A DNA stretch of 64,000 nt from Bin87 sp965243255 (GTDB taxonomy: Bacteria; Chloroflexota; Dehalococcoidia; Lucifugimonadales; UBA3495), in the NCBI GenBank assembly GCA_965243255.1, contig CBDEUH010000004.1:1612001-1676000 (forward strand). The letters run 5' to 3'. Below the pieces are notes generated by a model that did not search any database, had not been told where the DNA came from, and saw nothing but the letters and a program-made list of their open reading frames with translations. Shown in pieces: positions 25,159 to 32,613 of the stretch. Positions within the stretch are counted from its first letter, which is position 1, and the number at the start of each line of letters is the position of its first letter. Position numbers and translations under genes: made by a program.

Positions 25159-26733
25159 ATGAAATATGACGTTGTTATCGTCGGTGGGGGAGCGGCTGGA
25201 TCGGTGTTGGCCTCCAGATTGGCTGAGAACGCGAATACCTCCGTTTTGTTGCTGGAAGCCGGCCGAGATTACCCTGACCCAGACTATCTCCCGGACGAGA
25301 TAAAGTTCGGCTACACAAGTTATGCCGAATCCCCAGAATCGGAGCACAACTGGGCCCTGCGGGGAACGATCACCGAGGAGCAGGGGGAGATCCACGTAGC
25401 GCAGGGCAAGGTGATCGGCGGCGGGTCGTCCATCAACGGCCAGGCAATGCAAAGGGGGTTACCCGAGGATTTCGACTCCTGGTCTGCCATGGGCAATGAT
25501 GAATGGTCCTACGACAAGGTACTGCCCTACTTCAGGAGATCTGAACACGACCTCGACATTCGTGATGATTTTCATGGAACCGACGGACCTATGCCGGTCA
25601 GGCGTCGTCAAACCGGGGCCTTGTCAGGCATCCAGAGGGCCTTCCACGCAGCCTGTTTGGAGGCGGGTTACGGGATAGTCGAGGATACCAATGGCCCGAA
25701 CCCCGCGGGCATTGGCGTGTGGCCCTCGAATAACCTGGACGGCTGGAGGATGAGCGCTGCTATCACTCACCTGAATCCCATGCGCCACCGGTTGAACCTT
25801 ACGGTGAGGGGAGAAGTTCTCGTCAGGAAGGTATTGATCGAGGATCGAAAGGTCGTCGGTGTCGAAGCAGAAAGCGGAGGCGAAATTTTCAACGTTGAAG
25901 CGGACCGGGTTGTGTTGAGCGCCGGAGCTCTCAAGTCGCCCCACCTGCTGATGCTGTCGGGAATCGGCCCCAAAGACCAACTTGAGCAATTTGGGATACC
26001 TCTCGTTCACGAGCTTCCCGGAGTGGGACAGAACCTGTTCAACCACCTGAGCGCCCAGATCACCTTTAAAGTCAAAGACGGAGTTACCCTGACTTCCGAT
26101 CTCGATGCGGCGCGCTTCTGTTTGCACTACACCTCCCAGGGGTCCGGCGAAGTCAATGATATGTTGCTGAGGACCACCCCGATGGTTGACGAACGGCCGG
26201 AGCGCGTCCCCGGTTTACGGACCAAGTTCCTCAATGATGACGTTCCCGCGGACCGGGTTGCGCGAATCTCGTGCACGCTCGGACTACCCGACGGGGCAGG
26301 CTACGTCAGGCTGGCGTCTGCCGATCCAACAGTGCAGCCAGAGTTCAACTACCGCTACCTTCAGCATCCAAACGACATCCGTCGGGTGAGGGAAGGCATC
26401 AGAATGGCCATCGGATTCCTTGAAACCGATGCGTATAAAGACGTGGCAGATTATCGGCTCCATCCAACGGATGAGATCATGGCCGACGACAACGCTCTGG
26501 ACGTCTATATCCGCCAAACCGTTGGAACAGCCAGGCATGTGTCGGGCACCTGCAAGATGGGCCCGGATTCAGACCCAATGGCAGTTGTAGATCAATACTG
26601 CAACGTCAAGGGAGTAACGGGGTTGTCGGTGGTCGATGCATCGGTGATGCCGCGGGTTACAAGGTCAGGTGGCAGCCATGCAACGGTTGTCATGATCGGG
26701 GAACGCGCCGCCGACCTGATTGCGTCGGCATAA
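25159..26733 (+). CDS. GMC family FAD-dependent oxidoreductase (copy 2, island-borne)
   Basis: A 524-residue paralogue of the gene at 21843-23417, same length and by eye about 70% identical. FAD motif VIVGGGAAGSVLASRLAENAN, signature GKVIGGGSSINGQAMQRG, AGALKSPHLLMLSGIGP, and C-terminal RHVSGTCKMGPDSD and VVDASVMPRVTRSGG are all intact, so it should be active. Codon use is less GC-biased (more AGG, GGA, and A/T third positions) than in copy 1. Together with the flanking tRNA repeats this points to acquisition from a related genome rather than local duplication. Confidence 0.93.
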   Translation: MKYDVVIVGGGAAGSVLASRLAENANTSVLLLEAGRDYPDPDYLPDEIKFGYTSYAESPESEHNWALRGTITEEQGEIHVAQGKVIGGGSSINGQAMQRGLPEDFDSWSAMGNDEWSYDKVLPYFRRSEHDLDIRDDFHGTDGPMPVRRRQTGALSGIQRAFHAACLEAGYGIVEDTNGPNPAGIGVWPSNNLDGWRMSAAITHLNPMRHRLNLTVRGEVLVRKVLIEDRKVVGVEAESGGEIFNVEADRVVLSAGALKSPHLLMLSGIGPKDQLEQFGIPLVHELPGVGQNLFNHLSAQITFKVKDGVTLTSDLDAARFCLHYTSQGSGEVNDMLLRTTPMVDERPERVPGLRTKFLNDDVPADRVARISCTLGLPDGAGYVRLASADPTVQPEFNYRYLQHPNDIRRVREGIRMAIGFLETDAYKDVADYRLHPTDEIMADDNALDVYIRQTVGTARHVSGTCKMGPDSDPMAVVDQYCNVKGVTGLSVVDASVMPRVTRSGGSHATVVMIGERAADLIASA

Positions 26734-26767
26734 CCCCGCCTGGCCGCTGCCTGAAATCTATGGTCTA

Positions 26768-26789
26768 AGCCGGGTCGAGGACCCCGGCT
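26768..26789. repeat. Hairpin 1 after GMC copy 2
   Basis: AGCCGGG/CCCGGCT, 7-bp perfect arms, 8-nt loop; first of three successive hairpins in this gap. Confidence 0.5.
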
Positions 26790-26810
26790 CTGGCGAAAGA
26801 AGAATGTGCT

Positions 26811-26844
26811 ACGCCCCGGACGGCTTTGCATTACCCCGGGGCGT
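26811..26844. repeat. Hairpin 2 after GMC copy 2
   Basis: ACGCCCCGG/CCGGGGCGT, 9-bp perfect arms, 16-nt loop. Confidence 0.5.
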
Positions 26845-26870
26845 ATTGCCATTAGGCCAATCGGGAACAA

Positions 26871-26901
26871 AATCACGCCCTGGAGGGACCAGGGCGTGAT
26901 T
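26871..26901. terminator. Hairpin 3 after GMC copy 2, strong
   Basis: Perfect 13-bp arms AATCACGCCCTGG and CCAGGGCGTGATT with a 5-nt loop. It is the strongest inverted repeat noted in the window. It lacks a long U-tract but is well placed to end GMC copy 2 transcription. The remaining sequence of the 301-bp gap (26734-27034) holds no gene I can recognise. Confidence 0.6.
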
Positions 26902-27034
26902 GCCGTCTAGTGGTGTGGAGTAAGGCCTGATGCTGGACGTTGTGGGGAATTTGTCCAACAAAACGGGCCAAAATCGGTTGAAACCCTGCTTATTGATACC
27001 GGGCTAGGTACGGTGACTGCCCCCATTAAGAGAG

Positions 27035-27051
27035 TGGAGCCGATGAAGGGA
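27035..27051. repeat. Right 17-bp direct repeat (within tRNA-Thr)
   Basis: The 3' terminal 17 nt of tRNA-Thr, identical to 24758-24774. The tRNA stays intact at this side, as is usual when an element integrates in a tRNA 3' end. Confidence 0.75.
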
Positions 27052-27110
27052 CTCGAACCCTTGACCTGCGGTTTACGAAACCGCTGCTCTTCCGGCTGAG
27101 CTACATCGGC
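27035..27110 (-). tRNA. tRNA-Thr (anticodon CGT)
   Basis: 76 nt with encoded CCA. Acceptor GCCGATG/CATCGGC, discriminator T; anticodon arm GCGGT-TTCGTAA-ACCGC with CGT; T arm AAGGG-TTCGAGT-CCCTT. Confidence 0.97.
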
Positions 27111-27118
27111 GCCCGTAT

Positions 27119-27124
27119 ATTGTA
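27119..27124 (-). promoter_or_regulatory. -10 box of tRNA-Thr
   Basis: TACAAT on the minus strand; predicted +1 about 27112, 2 nt before the mature 5' end. Confidence 0.45.
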
Positions 27125-27216
27125 CGACGGAAATCGGCGGTTTCTCAACATCTGCATTTGCCCTACAATGCGCTAAAATACCAGCGGCAAACCCGATACA
27201 GGAGGCAACCTGAACC

Positions 27217-27582
27217 ATGTTCGTGCGCATTTACACCGGAGACGACGGCCAGACTCACTTTGAGGACCTGGACCTTCCCGCCGATCGGGCCATTCACAGT
27301 GGAATGCAGGTTACGCCGGGCGTCAACTTCCGCCGGTTTGAGCCGGGCTACTTTTCCGACTGGCACACCGCTCCGCGCCGGCAGTACGTCATCACCCTGT
27401 CTGGCGAGATGGAAATCGGCATCGGCGACGGCACCAAGCGTCGATTCGGGGCCGGCGACGTCCTGATGGCGGACGACCTAACCGGGCAGGGGCATACTAC
27501 GGCGGTGGTGGGCGACCAGCCGCGAGTGTCCGTTACCATTCCCATTACCCTGTGGTCGCCGTGGCTGCCGGCAGAGGGGTAG
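27217..27582 (+). CDS. Small cupin-domain protein
   Basis: A 121-residue single-domain cupin, ATG after AGGAGG with 9-nt spacing. The two cupin motifs are recognisable: around F.PG.FSDWHTAPRRQYVITLSGEMEIGIGDG (first) and FGAGDVLMADDLTGQGHTT (second), with His residues that could bind a metal. Relatives are uncharacterised or act as dioxygenase or isomerase folds. A TACAAT/TAAAAT-rich segment near 27163-27178 is a possible promoter. Function unknown. Confidence 0.75.
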   Translation: MFVRIYTGDDGQTHFEDLDLPADRAIHSGMQVTPGVNFRRFEPGYFSDWHTAPRRQYVITLSGEMEIGIGDGTKRRFGAGDVLMADDLTGQGHTTAVVGDQPRVSVTIPITLWSPWLPAEG

Positions 27583-27624
27583 GAGCGTCCTTCTACAAGC
27601 TCGGGATGAGCGGACCGGGGTGAG

Positions 27625-28617
27625 CTAGGCCGGAGCGTTGGCGCGGATAATCTCCATGGCCGAGGCGCCGGCGGCCTCGCCGGCGACGCGGGGAGCAATA
27701 ATCGGCAGGGTTATCCCGGCCTCCCGATATTCCGCCAACCGGTCACGCCGGGCACCCGGGTCGGATGGCAGCGACATACGGTCAATCAGTCCCGGCGGTA
27801 CCAGCCGTTCCGCCCTGGGGAGGTTGCCCTCACGCCAGGCCAGGCGCACCAGTTCCACTTCGTCGGCAAAGCCCGCCTCCGCCATCAGCCGGCGGTAGCG
27901 GGGGAACCGTCCGGCGTAAGTGGCCGCCACACGGCGCATCCCGCCGTCTCCGGCGCCGGGCGACGCGACGGACAGCAGGGTAGCCAATTCCACTTCGGAG
28001 GGATCCACTCCGGCGCGCGCTGCGCCAATGGCTGCGTGGTGGGCAGCTGTGCGGGCGTGTTCCGGGGTGCACCAGGTGAGCAGGATGCCCTGGCTGATTT
28101 CCCCGGCGATTTCGAGCATCCTGGGGAACACCGCCGCCAGGTAGATAGGCAACTCAGGTCGTAGAACAGGGAAGTGCAGGTCAAAGGTGTCAATGCTGAT
28201 GACCTCGCCCCGGTAATGCACCAGGTTGCCGTCGCGCAGCAGGCGACGCACGATTTCCACCGTGTCCCGGACTCTCGGAATCGGGGCGGAAAATTCGAGG
28301 CCATGCTCCGGCTCCACCTGCACCTTGTGGCTGCTGCCCAGGCCGAGGATGAAACGGCCCTGGGAGTAGTGGTCAACGCAGGCGGCAGCCATGGCGATGG
28401 TGGGCGCGCTGCGGACGAAAACGCTGCTGATGCTGGTGCCAAGCTTGATGGAAGAGGTGGCCATGGCGCAGGCGGTGAGGATAGCAAACTGGTCGCCGCC
28501 GTGTCCCTCGGCAACCCACGCCGATTCGTAGCCCAGCTCCTCGGCCAACTGCACGCACTGGACGATTTCGGGCGGGGACATTCCGCCGCCGGTGAAGGCT
28601 ACGCCGATTCTTTCCAC
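27625..28617 (-). CDS. LLM-class flavin-dependent oxidoreductase (F420-type), copy 1
   Basis: A 330-residue TIM-barrel enzyme of the bacterial luciferase-like superfamily. It begins at GTG preceded by GGAGG. Segments typical of the F420-dependent branch: VAFTGGGMSPPEIVQCVQLAEELGYESAWVAEGHGGDQFAILTA, then LGTSISSVFVRSAPTIAMAA and RFILGLGSSHKVQVE. Such enzymes use reduced F420 or FMN for oxidations or monooxygenations of diverse organics. It is the last gene after the methyltransferase and quinone reductase genes on this strand, 13 bp from the methyltransferase gene. Confidence 0.88.
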   Translation of the reverse strand: MERIGVAFTGGGMSPPEIVQCVQLAEELGYESAWVAEGHGGDQFAILTACAMATSSIKLGTSISSVFVRSAPTIAMAAACVDHYSQGRFILGLGSSHKVQVEPEHGLEFSAPIPRVRDTVEIVRRLLRDGNLVHYRGEVISIDTFDLHFPVLRPELPIYLAAVFPRMLEIAGEISQGILLTWCTPEHARTAAHHAAIGAARAGVDPSEVELATLLSVASPGAGDGGMRRVAATYAGRFPRYRRLMAEAGFADEVELVRLAWREGNLPRAERLVPPGLIDRMSLPSDPGARRDRLAEYREAGITLPIIAPRVAGEAAGASAMEIIRANAPA

Positions 28618-28630
28618 CGTATCCTCCGGT

Positions 28631-29470
28631 TCAGCTTAATAGTCGCCCGTGGGTTTCCCAGGTCAGCAGCACCGTCCGCGCCTGGCTGAGCCAACGGGGC
28701 GTCAGGCCGTGGTCCGTGCGCTGGAAAAACCGCTCCAAGTTTGCGGATACTGATTGCCGGGTTGCGTCATCATCGCTGTCCAGCCAGCGCATGGCCAACG
28801 CAATCGCGTCCGCATCAGACAGATTCCGCTCGGCGTCGGTGAGCCACCAGGGTTCATCGGGCAGGGGACGGATTTCTGGCAGGAGGCCCATTTCCCACAG
28901 GACGGCGGCCAACTCCGGCAGTCCCGGCCATGGAGGTGGTCGATCTCCACGTACAACTTCCCGCAGGTCGGAAGCCATGTCTCCGGGCGTGGGGCTCCAG
29001 ACGGTAATCATCACGCGACGGGCCGCTGCGTTGTGCAGCTTGGCAACGAAAGGCACGATGTCGCGGACGAAATACGTAACGTCGGAAAGGTGAACCACGT
29101 CGCCAGTTTCGTCCGAATCCATCCACCAATCGGAGGTGATGCGCGCGTTGGTGATTCCGGCCTGGTCGCGGGCGGCGATGAATTGTTCCCGCATCCCATC
29201 CGATGGTTCGATCAGCACCACCTCTTTGACACAATCTGCCAGAGCGAGGGAAATTCGGCCGGCCCCACCGCCCACATCCAGCAGCACGTCCGACGGCTCC
29301 AGGTAATCGATCAACCGCGACAGGTTGGCATCCCGGGGCCGCCTGGGATCCAGCCGGAACATCTCGGCCATCTCCGCCCAGTGATCCCCGGGCTTACGAT
29401 GATCCACAAAATGGTCGGCTGCCACCACGGCATCATACACCGCTGCGTATCGGCCGGCGGCGGACGTCAT
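28631..29470 (-). CDS. Class I SAM-dependent methyltransferase
   Basis: A 279-residue protein. SAM-binding motif I is VLLDVGGGAGRISLALAD followed by EVVLIEPSDGMREQF; motif II region is WMDSDETGDVVHLSDVTYFVRDIVPFV. The C-terminal 100 residues are less conserved. Its ATG overlaps the stop of the upstream quinone-reductase gene by 4 bp (ATGA), so the two are translationally coupled. The substrate is not evident. Confidence 0.8.
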   Translation of the reverse strand: MTSAAGRYAAVYDAVVAADHFVDHRKPGDHWAEMAEMFRLDPRRPRDANLSRLIDYLEPSDVLLDVGGGAGRISLALADCVKEVVLIEPSDGMREQFIAARDQAGITNARITSDWWMDSDETGDVVHLSDVTYFVRDIVPFVAKLHNAAARRVMITVWSPTPGDMASDLREVVRGDRPPPWPGLPELAAVLWEMGLLPEIRPLPDEPWWLTDAERNLSDADAIALAMRWLDSDDDATRQSVSANLERFFQRTDHGLTPRWLSQARTVLLTWETHGRLLS

Positions 29471-30438
29471 GGCGTCAGAATCACCTTTCCCCTGGTGCCC
29501 CGAGAGGCCAGGTGTTGGTGGGCGCTGCCGGCTTCTGACATGGGCAAGATGCGGTCAACGATGAGCTTGAGCCGGCCGTCCATAATCATCGGAACCAGGT
29601 CCTGCATCGCGCCCTGATGGTCCAGGGAGCCGATGGGAGAGCGGCCCATGCTGAACCCGACAACGGTGCGGTTCAGCGTGGTGATGTCAGCGGCGGACAG
29701 ATTGGCTGGCTGGCCGCTGGCGTTGCCGTAGCTGACCAGCCGTCCGTAGGAGGCCACGCAGCGCACCGACTTTTCCAGCACCGGACCGCCGACGCATTCC
29801 AGCACCAGGGCAACGCCGCGCCCGTCGGTCAAGGACTTCACCTCGTCTTCAAAGTCAACCTCAGTGTAGTTGATGGTGATGTCGGCGCCGAGGGAGCGGC
29901 ACAAATCCAGCTTGTCCTCGGTGGACGCCGTGGCTATCACCCGCGCACCCCATTCTTTGGCGAGCTGGATGGCGACGGTGCCCACGCCGGAGGCTCCGGC
30001 CTGGACCAGCACGGTGTCGCCGGGCTGCATTGCGCCCCGGGACTTGAGCAGGTGGTAGGAAGTGAGGAAGGTGATGGGCATACCGCCGGCGTGAACCGGG
30101 TCAATGCCGTCGGGGTAGGGGAAGACGAAATTGTGGTTGACGGCGACGTACTCGGCCTGGCCCTGAGGGCCCATGGCCATCACCCTCTGGCCGATGGCAA
30201 GCCGGCCGTCGGTTACGTCGGAACCGAGCGCGGTGACGGTGCCAGCGGCTTCCAGGCCCAGAGTAGCCGGCAGGTCGGGGCCGGGGTAGTTGCCCTGGCG
30301 TCGCATGATGTCGGCGTAGTTGACGCCGGCGGCGTCCACCTTGATGAGGACCTGGTGGGGGCTGGGAGTGGGTTCCGGGGCGTCTTTCCACTGCAGGACG
30401 CCAACGTCGCCGTATTCCTCAATTCGTAGCGCTTTCAT
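29467..30438 (-). CDS. NADPH:quinone reductase (zinc-free MDR)
   Basis: A 323-residue zeta-crystallin-type medium-chain reductase. N-terminal GroES-like domain with VNYADIMRRQGNYPGPDLPATLGLEAAGTV; the nucleotide fold is VQAGASGVGTVAIQLAKEWGARVIATASTEDK. The zinc ligands of alcohol dehydrogenases are absent. It reduces quinones or enones with NADPH. First gene of the 30438-27625 run (reductase, methyltransferase, flavin monooxygenase); 22 bp downstream of the hydroxyacid dehydrogenase gene. Confidence 0.9.
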   Translation of the reverse strand: MKALRIEEYGDVGVLQWKDAPEPTPSPHQVLIKVDAAGVNYADIMRRQGNYPGPDLPATLGLEAAGTVTALGSDVTDGRLAIGQRVMAMGPQGQAEYVAVNHNFVFPYPDGIDPVHAGGMPITFLTSYHLLKSRGAMQPGDTVLVQAGASGVGTVAIQLAKEWGARVIATASTEDKLDLCRSLGADITINYTEVDFEDEVKSLTDGRGVALVLECVGGPVLEKSVRCVASYGRLVSYGNASGQPANLSAADITTLNRTVVGFSMGRSPIGSLDHQGAMQDLVPMIMDGRLKLIVDRILPMSEAGSAHQHLASRGTRGKVILTP

Positions 30439-30460
30439 TGTGTATCTCCGTTCAAGGGAT

Positions 30461-31453
30461 TTATGCAGCCGGGCCGCGCAGGTTGCCGGCCGTGAGGACG
30501 TCGGGGTTGATTACCCGGACGGGTTCGCCAGACGCGAAGGCGCGGATGTCTTCCACGACGCCGGCGTAGAAGGCACGGTAGCCGTCATCCGTTACGTAGC
30601 CGACGTGGGGAGTGATGAGGGTGTTATCCAGCGTCAAAAAGGGATGACCGGCGGGCAGGGGTTCCACGTCGAAGGTATCCAGGGCCGCGCCGGCGATGGA
30701 GTTGCGTTGCAGGGCGTCCACCAGGGCGGCTTCGTCAACGATGGGGCCGCGGGAGATGTTGACCAGGACGGCGGACGGCTTCATCAGTCCGATTTCGTGG
30801 GCGCCGACCAGCCCGCGGGTGCGGTCGCTGAGCTGGACATGAACGGATACCACGTCTCCCTGGGCAAAGAGGGTGTCTTTATCCACCAGGGTTGCGCTGC
30901 ACTCGGCCGCGCGTTCGGCGGTCAGGTTCTGGCTCCAGGCGATGACGCGCATGTCGAAGGCGTTGCCGACGCGGGCCACCAGGGAGCCGATGTGTCCCAG
31001 GCCGAGGAGGGCCAGGGTTTTGCCCTGCAGGCTGGCGCCGACGTGGATCCCCCACTTGCCCTGTTCGCGGGTGGCGCGGTCTTCTTGGGGTATTTGGCGC
31101 AGGATGCCGAGAATCAGGCCCCAGGTCAGTTCCGTCGGCCCTTCGCCGGCGCCGGGGGAGCCGCAGACGGTGATGCCCAGGTCGGTGGCGGCGTTGAGGT
31201 CGAAGGAGGCGTTGCGCCCTCCGGTGGTGATGAGGCAGCGCAATGAGGGCAGGCGTTCCAGGAGGGAGCGTGGAAACGGCGTGCGTTCGCGCATCCCCAT
31301 GATGATGTCGAAGTCGGCGAGGCGGGCGGCCAGGGCGTCCTCGTCGGTGAGATGGTCGCTGAAAAAGGTTACGTCGGTGCCGGCCGGCAGGCTGCTCCAG
31401 TCGGCCAGATCGGCGGCGACGCCTTGGTAGTCGTCAAGGATGGCTACTTTCAT
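30461..31453 (-). CDS. D-2-hydroxyacid dehydrogenase (copy 1)
   Basis: A 330-residue NAD-dependent enzyme. Rossmann motif LALLGLGHIGSLVARV; catalytic Arg in NISRGP, Glu in DVEPLP, His in ITPHVGYVT. It interconverts a 2-keto acid and D-2-hydroxyacid; whether it acts on phosphoglycerate, glyoxylate or a catabolic acid is undecided. The C-terminal serine-binding domain of SerA is absent. A GAGGA site lies about 10 nt upstream of the ATG. Another member of the family is at 48320-49285. Confidence 0.88.
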   Translation of the reverse strand: MKVAILDDYQGVAADLADWSSLPAGTDVTFFSDHLTDEDALAARLADFDIIMGMRERTPFPRSLLERLPSLRCLITTGGRNASFDLNAATDLGITVCGSPGAGEGPTELTWGLILGILRQIPQEDRATREQGKWGIHVGASLQGKTLALLGLGHIGSLVARVGNAFDMRVIAWSQNLTAERAAECSATLVDKDTLFAQGDVVSVHVQLSDRTRGLVGAHEIGLMKPSAVLVNISRGPIVDEAALVDALQRNSIAGAALDTFDVEPLPAGHPFLTLDNTLITPHVGYVTDDGYRAFYAGVVEDIRAFASGEPVRVINPDVLTAGNLRGPAA

Positions 31454-31480
31454 GCAAATGACTTCCTCAATAGTTCCTAG

Positions 31481-31500
31481 ATTCCCGCCTACGCGGGAAT
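31481..31500. repeat. Palindrome ATTCCCGC-n4-GCGGGAAT
   Basis: Perfect 8-bp arms with loop CTAC. The same palindrome with loop CTTC lies at 36615-36634. This is a widespread REP-like element in bacteria. Confidence 0.65.
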
Positions 31501-31565
31501 GACGGGTAAGGAGCGGGTTGAATGACGGGTAAGGAGCGGGTTGAATGACGGATAGGGAGCAGGTT
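31497..31565. repeat. Three tandem copies of a 23-bp repeat
   Basis: Copies 31497-31519, 31520-31542 (identical) and 31543-31565 (diverged) each begin GAATGACGG and end in GGTT. The array starts inside the palindrome and the last copy runs into the stop codon of the flavin monooxygenase gene. It looks like slippage of the REP-like tail. Confidence 0.7.
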
Positions 31566-32613
31566 ATTTGAAGGCGGGAATTACTTTTTCGCAGAGGAGG
31601 CGGATGTTGCGCACCACCGTGTCGTGGGGAATCAGGCCGCCGGCGTTGAGTTCGGCGACGACGCCGTCGAGGCCCAACTCCTCGCGCAGTTCGGCAAACC
31701 GGTCAACCAAACCCTCGGGAGTGCCGAAGGCCACCTTGGTTTGCAGGATGTCGTCGTAGCTGAGGGCGGCAAGGCGGGAGGCGCGCTGGTCGCGCAGTTC
31801 GGTCTGCTCGATACCGGCGGAACCGGAGTCGGCGGCGTAGAGGCGGCCCATGCGTCCGAAGTAGTTCTGGATGCTCTCGAAGGGCTCTTCGATGGCGGAT
31901 TTTTCGGTGAGGCCCAGGTACACAGGGACGCGCAGGGACACGTCGCCGTTGCCATCGTGGCCGGCGGCGCGCCAGGCTTTGCGGTATTCCTTGAGGTTGT
32001 CGCGCAACTCGGGCACGTCCATACCGCGCAGGCCGACGAAGATAGGGTAGCCGTCGGCGCCGGCGCGGGGGAAGGTTTCGGCGGTGGTGGCGGCCATGCG
32101 GAAGGGCGGATGCGGCTTCTGGTAGGGCAGGGGCGCGACAGTGGCGTTGCTGACCTGGTGATACTTGCCGTCGTAGGAAAAGGGCTGGCCCTGCCACGCC
32201 TGCATGATGATGTCCAGGGCCTCGCGGAAACGGTCGCGGCTTTCGGCGTAGGGCACGCCGTAGATGTCGTAGGAGCGGGCGAAGCCGCTGCGCCCGATGC
32301 CGAAGTCGAAGCGCCCTTCGCTGATCTGGTCAACGGTGGCGACTTCCTCGGCGATGCGCAGGGGGTTGTTCAGGGGGAGGACGTACACGGCCATGCCGAT
32401 GCGCAGGCGCCGGGTGCGGGTGGCGATGCTGCTGGCGATGGTGATGGGCGAGGACAGCACGGAGCGGTCGGGCGTGAAGTGCATTTCGGCCAGCCAGGCG
32501 CCGTCGAGTCCGCAGGCTTCGGCGGTGTCAACCAGCTCGAAGCCTTCGGAGAAAGCCTCGGCCTGGGAGCCGCCGGGCCGGGTTTCGAACTGCATAAACA
32601 TACCGAAGTGCAT
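31564..32613 (-). CDS. LLM-class flavin-dependent oxidoreductase, copy 2
   Basis: A 349-residue luciferase-like TIM barrel, of the FMN-type branch rather than that of copy 1. HFGMFMQFETRP at the N-terminus, EACGLDGAWLAEMHFTPDRSVLSSPITIASSIATRTRRLRIGMAVYVLPL, and DFGIGRSGFARSYDIYGVPYAESRDRF are family segments. The ATG has AGGAG upstream. The substrate is unknown; with the neighbouring reductase, methyltransferase and second monooxygenase it suggests oxidative breakdown of organic compounds. Confidence 0.9.
   Translation of the reverse strand: MHFGMFMQFETRPGGSQAEAFSEGFELVDTAEACGLDGAWLAEMHFTPDRSVLSSPITIASSIATRTRRLRIGMAVYVLPLNNPLRIAEEVATVDQISEGRFDFGIGRSGFARSYDIYGVPYAESRDRFREALDIIMQAWQGQPFSYDGKYHQVSNATVAPLPYQKPHPPFRMAATTAETFPRAGADGYPIFVGLRGMDVPELRDNLKEYRKAWRAAGHDGNGDVSLRVPVYLGLTEKSAIEEPFESIQNYFGRMGRLYAADSGSAGIEQTELRDQRASRLAALSYDDILQTKVAFGTPEGLVDRFAELREELGLDGVVAELNAGGLIPHDTVVRNIRLLCEKVIPAFK

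Larger units (their letters stand above)
24758..27034. mobile_element. tRNA-Thr-bounded mini-island with GMC copy 2
   Basis: A 2.28-kb segment between two 17-bp direct repeats of the tRNA-Thr 3' end, the classical footprint of integration at a tRNA gene. It holds one complete gene, GMC copy 2, with GC lower than its surroundings and different codon use. No integrase is seen, so it would be a remnant or a passively mobilised element. Two other short sequences recur near its ends (GGGAATTTGTCC at 24874 and 26945; AATCGGTTGAA at 25103 and 26972). Island status is inferred from the repeats. Confidence 0.6.

Noticed and set aside
24758..27034. Integrase or transposase within the mini-island
   Set aside because: Looked for on both strands; only the GMC gene is a credible coding region, so none is annotated.
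31497..31565. Possible CRISPR array
   Set aside because: The 23-bp repeats abut directly without spacers and no cas genes are near.
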